Positions 60,665 to 64,000 of a stretch of DNA of 64,000 nucleotides are shown here, one piece after another. Source of the DNA: Oscillospiraceae bacterium. GTDB lineage: Bacteria; Bacillota; Clostridia; Oscillospirales; Oscillospiraceae. Under the pieces are notes generated by a model. It searched no databases. It was not told the origin of the DNA and was given only the letters and a program-made list of their open reading frames with translations. The stretch covers positions 124,001-188,000 of the forward strand of contig CAJTEA010000004.1 of NCBI GenBank assembly GCA_910575265.1, in the 5' to 3' direction. Numbering within the stretch: the stretch's first letter is position 1; every line of letters starts with the position of its first letter. Both the position numbers and the translations under genes were made by a program.

Positions 60665-61930
60665 ATGTCAGACAAAAAGGCAAAGAAGCTGAACATTGAG
60701 ACCAGAACCCTGGAACGTGTGACAAATGAGGAGCGCAAGAGCTGGCTCTCTGTCGCCGCCATTGAGGCGGGCGTACTGATCTGCGTGCCCAGCCTGATGC
60801 TGGGCGGAATGCTGGCGGGGGCCATGCCCATGAACCAGGCGCTGCTGGCGGGGACTGTGGGGTATGTGATAGCGGTCCTTCTGACCGCCGTGATCGGGAT
60901 GGAGGGCTATGACCTGGGGATTCCGTTGTGTGTTCTGTCTCTGTCCTCCTTTGGGAAAAAGGGCGGCAAATATGTGGCGACCACCCTGCTAGTCCTATCC
61001 CTGATGGGGTGGTTTGCCGTCCAGGCCTATGTGTGCGGCTCTGCCTTCTCCAATATGCTCAGCGGCTTTCTGCGCATTGAGGTCCCGGTTGGGGTCTCCG
61101 TTCTGGTCTGGGGCATCATTATGCTCCTGACGGCGGTCTACGGCATTGATGCCTTGAAGTGGCTGAACTACGCCGCCGTCCCCGCTCTGGTGCTTGTCAC
61201 GATGCTGGGCTGCTTCCTCGCGGTTCAGAAGTTCAGCCTGAGCGGATTGGATACCCCGGTGACACAGACCATGACATTTTTGGGCGGCGTCGGCCTCACC
61301 TTCAGCTTCAACGCCACCGGCATGGTGATTGCGCCGGACTATACCCGCTACAACAAGAGCCGAAAGGACGCGGCGAAGTCCATGATTCTGGGGATTCTGC
61401 CCGCGGGCCTGCTGATGTTTTACATGGGCGCCGTGATGAGCAAGCTGACCGGCCTCTATGACATCAGCCTGATTATGGGCGAGGTGGGCATCCCCATCCT
61501 GGGCATCGTTGTCCTGATCCTGGCTACCTGGACCAGCAACACGACGAACGCCTACAGCGCAGGTATCAGCATGGTGATGCTTTTTAATCTGAAGGACGAT
61601 AAACGGGCGGTTACCACGCTTGTGGCGGGAGTTGCCGGCACGATTCTGGCCCTGCTTGGACTGTCCAGCTATTTTGAAGAGGTTTTGAATGTGTTAGGCT
61701 ACGCCTTTGCTCCTATGGCGGGTATCCTGATTGCGGATTACTGGATTTTGATGAAAGGCCGGCCCGAAAGCTGGAAGGAAACGCCAGGAGTTGACATCTC
61801 CGGCCTGGTATCCTGGTGTATCGGCGTCGTGGTTTCTGTTGCGATTCCCTACGGCCTGCCAGTGCTGAATGGCCTGATCGTCGCTGGCGCTGTGTATTGG
61901 GTCATGCGCCGCATGCTGACCAGGGTTTAG
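60665..61930 (+). CDS. NCS1-family (cytosine/purine permease type) transporter
   Basis: 421 residues from ATG 60665 (MSDKKAKKLNIETRTLERV), with GGAGG 9 bases upstream. Twelve helices are predicted. NCS1 hallmarks: WLSVAAIEAGVLICVPSLML (helix 1), GKKGGKYVATTLLVLSLMGW, FSFNATGMVIAPDYTRYNKS and WTSNTTNAYSAGISMVML. CodB-like proteins import nucleobases, hydantoins or related heterocycles with Na+ or H+. It sits 15 bases upstream of an M20 peptidase gene. Confidence 0.9.
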   Translation: MSDKKAKKLNIETRTLERVTNEERKSWLSVAAIEAGVLICVPSLMLGGMLAGAMPMNQALLAGTVGYVIAVLLTAVIGMEGYDLGIPLCVLSLSSFGKKGGKYVATTLLVLSLMGWFAVQAYVCGSAFSNMLSGFLRIEVPVGVSVLVWGIIMLLTAVYGIDALKWLNYAAVPALVLVTMLGCFLAVQKFSLSGLDTPVTQTMTFLGGVGLTFSFNATGMVIAPDYTRYNKSRKDAAKSMILGILPAGLLMFYMGAVMSKLTGLYDISLIMGEVGIPILGIVVLILATWTSNTTNAYSAGISMVMLFNLKDDKRAVTTLVAGVAGTILALLGLSSYFEEVLNVLGYAFAPMAGILIADYWILMKGRPESWKETPGVDISGLVSWCIGVVVSVAIPYGLPVLNGLIVAGAVYWVMRRMLTRV

Positions 61931-61945
61931 GGAGGCTTGGCAAAA

Positions 61946-63343
61946 ATGAAAGCTTTTATTGAAGCCGCGGAACAAGCGATGCTCCAGGATTTGTCGGACT
62001 TTATCCGGATTCCCACAGTCTGCGGGGAGGCCGCGGAGCATGCCCCCTATGGAGTGGAGATACAGCGAGGGCTGCTGTTTCTGGAAAAGCTGGCGGGCTC
62101 CATGGGATTCCGTACTATCAACCACGAGTTTCAGACCCTTGAGATTCAGGCGGGGGACTTGTCCGCCTCCTACGGGGACAGTATCGGAATTGTCTGCCAT
62201 TTGGATGTTGTCCCCGCCGGAGACGGCTGGGAGGGAGAACCCTTTGAGCCGGCGCTCCGGGACGGGCGTCTGTATGGACGGGGTTCCCTGGACGACAAGG
62301 GGCCAATCATCGCCTGCCTGTATGCCATGAAGTATCTGGCGGATCGGAACCTGATTCCCTCTGGGCGGCGCGTCTGTATGATCGTTGGTACAGACGAGGA
62401 GGAGGGCTTTGGGGGTATCAAATACCATGGAGAGCATTGCCGGTTTCCGGCCTTTTCTTTCATTCCGGACGCAAGCTTTCCTCTGATCTATGGGGAGAAG
62501 GGGATGCTGGACTTTGACCTGACCTGTCCGTTGGGACGGCGGGAGGCTCCGCTTCACCTGGAAGGGCTGTCGGGCGGAGACGGCCGGAACATGGTGCCCT
62601 CCTGGGCCTCCTGCCGTGTCACCGGAGCGGCGGACGCCATGCAGGAGGCGATGGAAGCCCTGCGTAAGACGGAGGAAGCCTCAGAGATTCAGGCGGAGCT
62701 TGGAATGGACCAGACCGATGTATTCATTCAGGTGAAGGGCAGGAGCGCCCACTCCATGTCCCCTGAAAAGGGCGTCTCCGCAATTTCAGGATTGATTCAT
62801 TTGCTTGCTTCCCTGGGTGACCGGCTGGACGAGTGTGAATTTGTGCGATTGTACGAGCGGTCGGTTTGTGACTTCTACGGTACCAGTCTGAAAATTGCCT
62901 GCGCCGATGAGGTGTCCGGCCCTCTTACCCTGAACATTGGGACGGTAGAACAGGGAGAGGACTTCCGGCTACGGGCCAATATTCGCTATCCCATGACTTG
63001 CGATCCGGAAAAGACCTGCAGTCACATTCAGAAGCAGATCGAGGGAGTAGGGTTTTCCTACGCCGTTACGGAGCATTTGGCACCCGTGAATTTCAGCAGG
63101 GAAGACCCTTGGCTCCAGAAGCTGCTGGCGGCCTACCGGGAAGTGACAGGGGATATGGTTACAGAACCCATCACCATTGCCGGTGCCACCTATACCCGAT
63201 TCGTTCCCAACTCGGTGGCGTTCGGGCCGGTTTATGCGGACCAGGAGGAACTGGCGCATGAACCCAACGAATACCTGGAAGTCAGGCAGTTGAAGGATAT
63301 TACAGAAATCTACGGGAAAGCGCTGGAAAACCTGTTAACCTGA
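61946..63343 (+). CDS. M20 family dipeptidase-like hydrolase (PepV type)
   Basis: 465 residues from ATG 61946 (MKAFIEAAEQAMLQDLSDFI), GGAGG 10 bases upstream. Metal site: VCHLDVVPAGDGWEGEPF, GRGSLDDKGPI with the bridging Asp, TDEEEGFGGIKYH with the catalytic and metal Glu pair, and the final His in ELAHEPNEYLEV. Size and order fit Sapep/PepV dipeptidases; carbamoyl- or ureido-amino-acid hydrolases are related alternatives, and the NCS1 neighbour makes these worth considering. Confidence 0.9.
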   Translation: MKAFIEAAEQAMLQDLSDFIRIPTVCGEAAEHAPYGVEIQRGLLFLEKLAGSMGFRTINHEFQTLEIQAGDLSASYGDSIGIVCHLDVVPAGDGWEGEPFEPALRDGRLYGRGSLDDKGPIIACLYAMKYLADRNLIPSGRRVCMIVGTDEEEGFGGIKYHGEHCRFPAFSFIPDASFPLIYGEKGMLDFDLTCPLGRREAPLHLEGLSGGDGRNMVPSWASCRVTGAADAMQEAMEALRKTEEASEIQAELGMDQTDVFIQVKGRSAHSMSPEKGVSAISGLIHLLASLGDRLDECEFVRLYERSVCDFYGTSLKIACADEVSGPLTLNIGTVEQGEDFRLRANIRYPMTCDPEKTCSHIQKQIEGVGFSYAVTEHLAPVNFSREDPWLQKLLAAYREVTGDMVTEPITIAGATYTRFVPNSVAFGPVYADQEELAHEPNEYLEVRQLKDITEIYGKALENLLT

Positions 63344-63576
63344 TAGATGGCGTTTCTGCTGGAATTACAGGGGCATATGAGAGGCTGTTCGAATTCAGGA
63401 CAAATTCTCATATGCCCATTATTTTAAACATGAAAATAAGGAGATATCTTGCATGAGTCATATGCTGCCGCGGAAAAGGAGCGAACAGTTTAGTTTGGTC
63501 TATATCGCGAAGGGCTGTTTGCCACCGGAGATACGGGGGATCATACTCTTCACCCCCATGCGGGTCATCCAATACA
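63344..63576. other. Intergenic stretch with one hairpin
   Basis: GGGCATATGAGA (63371-63382) and TCTCATATGCCC (63406-63417) form a stem with a 23-base loop followed by ATTATTTT, a weak terminator for the M20 gene. The rest holds no supportable gene. Confidence 0.55.
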
Positions 63577-64000
63577 TCAGGGCGGATTGGAGATGCAGTA
63601 TTGGAAGGTAAAGCCTTTGAACTGGTCATCGGAGAGAGTGTCACCGAACCGCATATTGTTGGGATCGCCGCCTCGAATCATCATGTCGGCCTTAGCGATA
63701 GCGTAGGTGGCTGGGTTCAACTCCTGCCCAAAGCAGGTCACCTCGATCTCCTCATTGAGGTCGTGAATCCGTTCCTCCATGCAGGAGAGCATCTGGGAAG
63801 TACCCATCGCCATGTCGTAGACGGTGACATTGCCCGCGTGGGTCAGGTCCGCGTCGGACAGAAGAATGTCCGTCATCAGATAGATAATATCCCGGCTGGT
63901 AAAGTGCGCCCCGGCCTCTTCATCGTAGGACTCAGAGAAGCGGCGCGCCAGATCCTCAAAGATGTAGCCGCAGTCTACAGCGCCGATCTTGTCCGGGCCA
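63577..64000 (-). pseudogene. Type I restriction-modification methyltransferase (HsdM) fragment
   Basis: The minus strand is open from the window edge to a stop at 63577. It reads GYIFEDLARRFSE, AGAHFTSRDIIYLMTDILLS, VYDMAMGTSQMLSCMEERI, then MMIRGGDPNNMRFGDTL and ISNPP followed at once by a stop. These are the N-terminal helical end, the SAM-binding motif I (with D-M-A-M-G-T-S-Q-M in place of D-P-x-C-G-[ST]-G-G-[FM]) and the catalytic NPP[FY] site of an N6-adenine methylase. It ends at the catalytic motif, without the last residue and the rest of the domain, so it is probably inactive. Confidence 0.8.

Noticed and set aside
63371-63417. tRNA-like TTCGAATTC sequence
   Set aside because: It lies in the loop of a simple hairpin; no acceptor or anticodon arms can be formed.

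Overview
The window looks like a chromosome segment from a GC-rich (about 60%), spore-forming, low-oxygen Clostridia bacterium, probably Oscillospiraceae/Flavonifractor-like. The reasons are spoIIGA-sigE, a type II fatty-acid operon that uses FabK and a terminal MarR (FabT-like) regulator, a DUF4093-type RNase M5, a mini-RNase III/RqcH neighbourhood, and Gram-positive style T4SS parts. The genus is an inference. No rRNA, tRNA or CRISPR array was found.

Region 1 (1-31.3 kb) is accessory. A leftward operon encodes a VirD4 coupling ATPase, an exported Ig-like membrane protein, a VirB6/TrbL channel protein and a VirB4 ATPase whose N-terminus looks like PrgI/VirB3, followed by an unidentified multi-spanning protein cut by the window edge. 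Divergently transcribed is a 1778-residue secreted protein with repeated PLAT/LH2-like motifs, then a LytTR regulator with a degenerate receiver, then two large homologous cytoplasmic proteins of unknown function with basic tails. After these come a 7TM histidine kinase, a wall-stalk membrane protein with Pro-Glu repeats, an OmpR-type response regulator, a pilin-like small membrane protein and a partner-switching set (degenerate HATPase, STAS, SpoIIE phosphatase, MATE-HATPase fusion, methyltransferase-GNAT fusion). No relaxase, VirB1 or VirB8 is visible here. My reading is a dedicated, regulated type IV secretion or contact system rather than an ordinary conjugative element. The region ends at strong hairpins and a serine-recombinase remnant next to sigE.

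Region 2 (31.7-42 kb) is core: sigE and spoIIGA, rnmV, holA and comEC leftward, then mrnC, a small ADP-ribosylation/crystallin J1-like protein, rqcH and glnS rightward.

Region 3 (41.9-51.5 kb) is one leftward fatty-acid synthesis operon: acpP-accB-accC-accD-accA-fabH-fabK-fabD-fabG-fabF-fabZ-marR. It is driven by a near-consensus promoter overlapping a 40-bp palindrome that is probably the operator. Many junctions are 4-base overlaps, and marR also has its own promoter inside the fabZ end.

Region 4 (51.5-64 kb) is mixed. It has a mobile-element type ATPase remnant, a leftward LysR / M20 amidohydrolase / 10-TM transporter / DUF554 cluster, a divergent locus (M29/NicX-like metalloenzyme; PucR regulator, NCS1 permease, M20 peptidase) suggesting uptake and hydrolysis of a nitrogenous compound, and a truncated type I restriction methyltransferase at the right edge.
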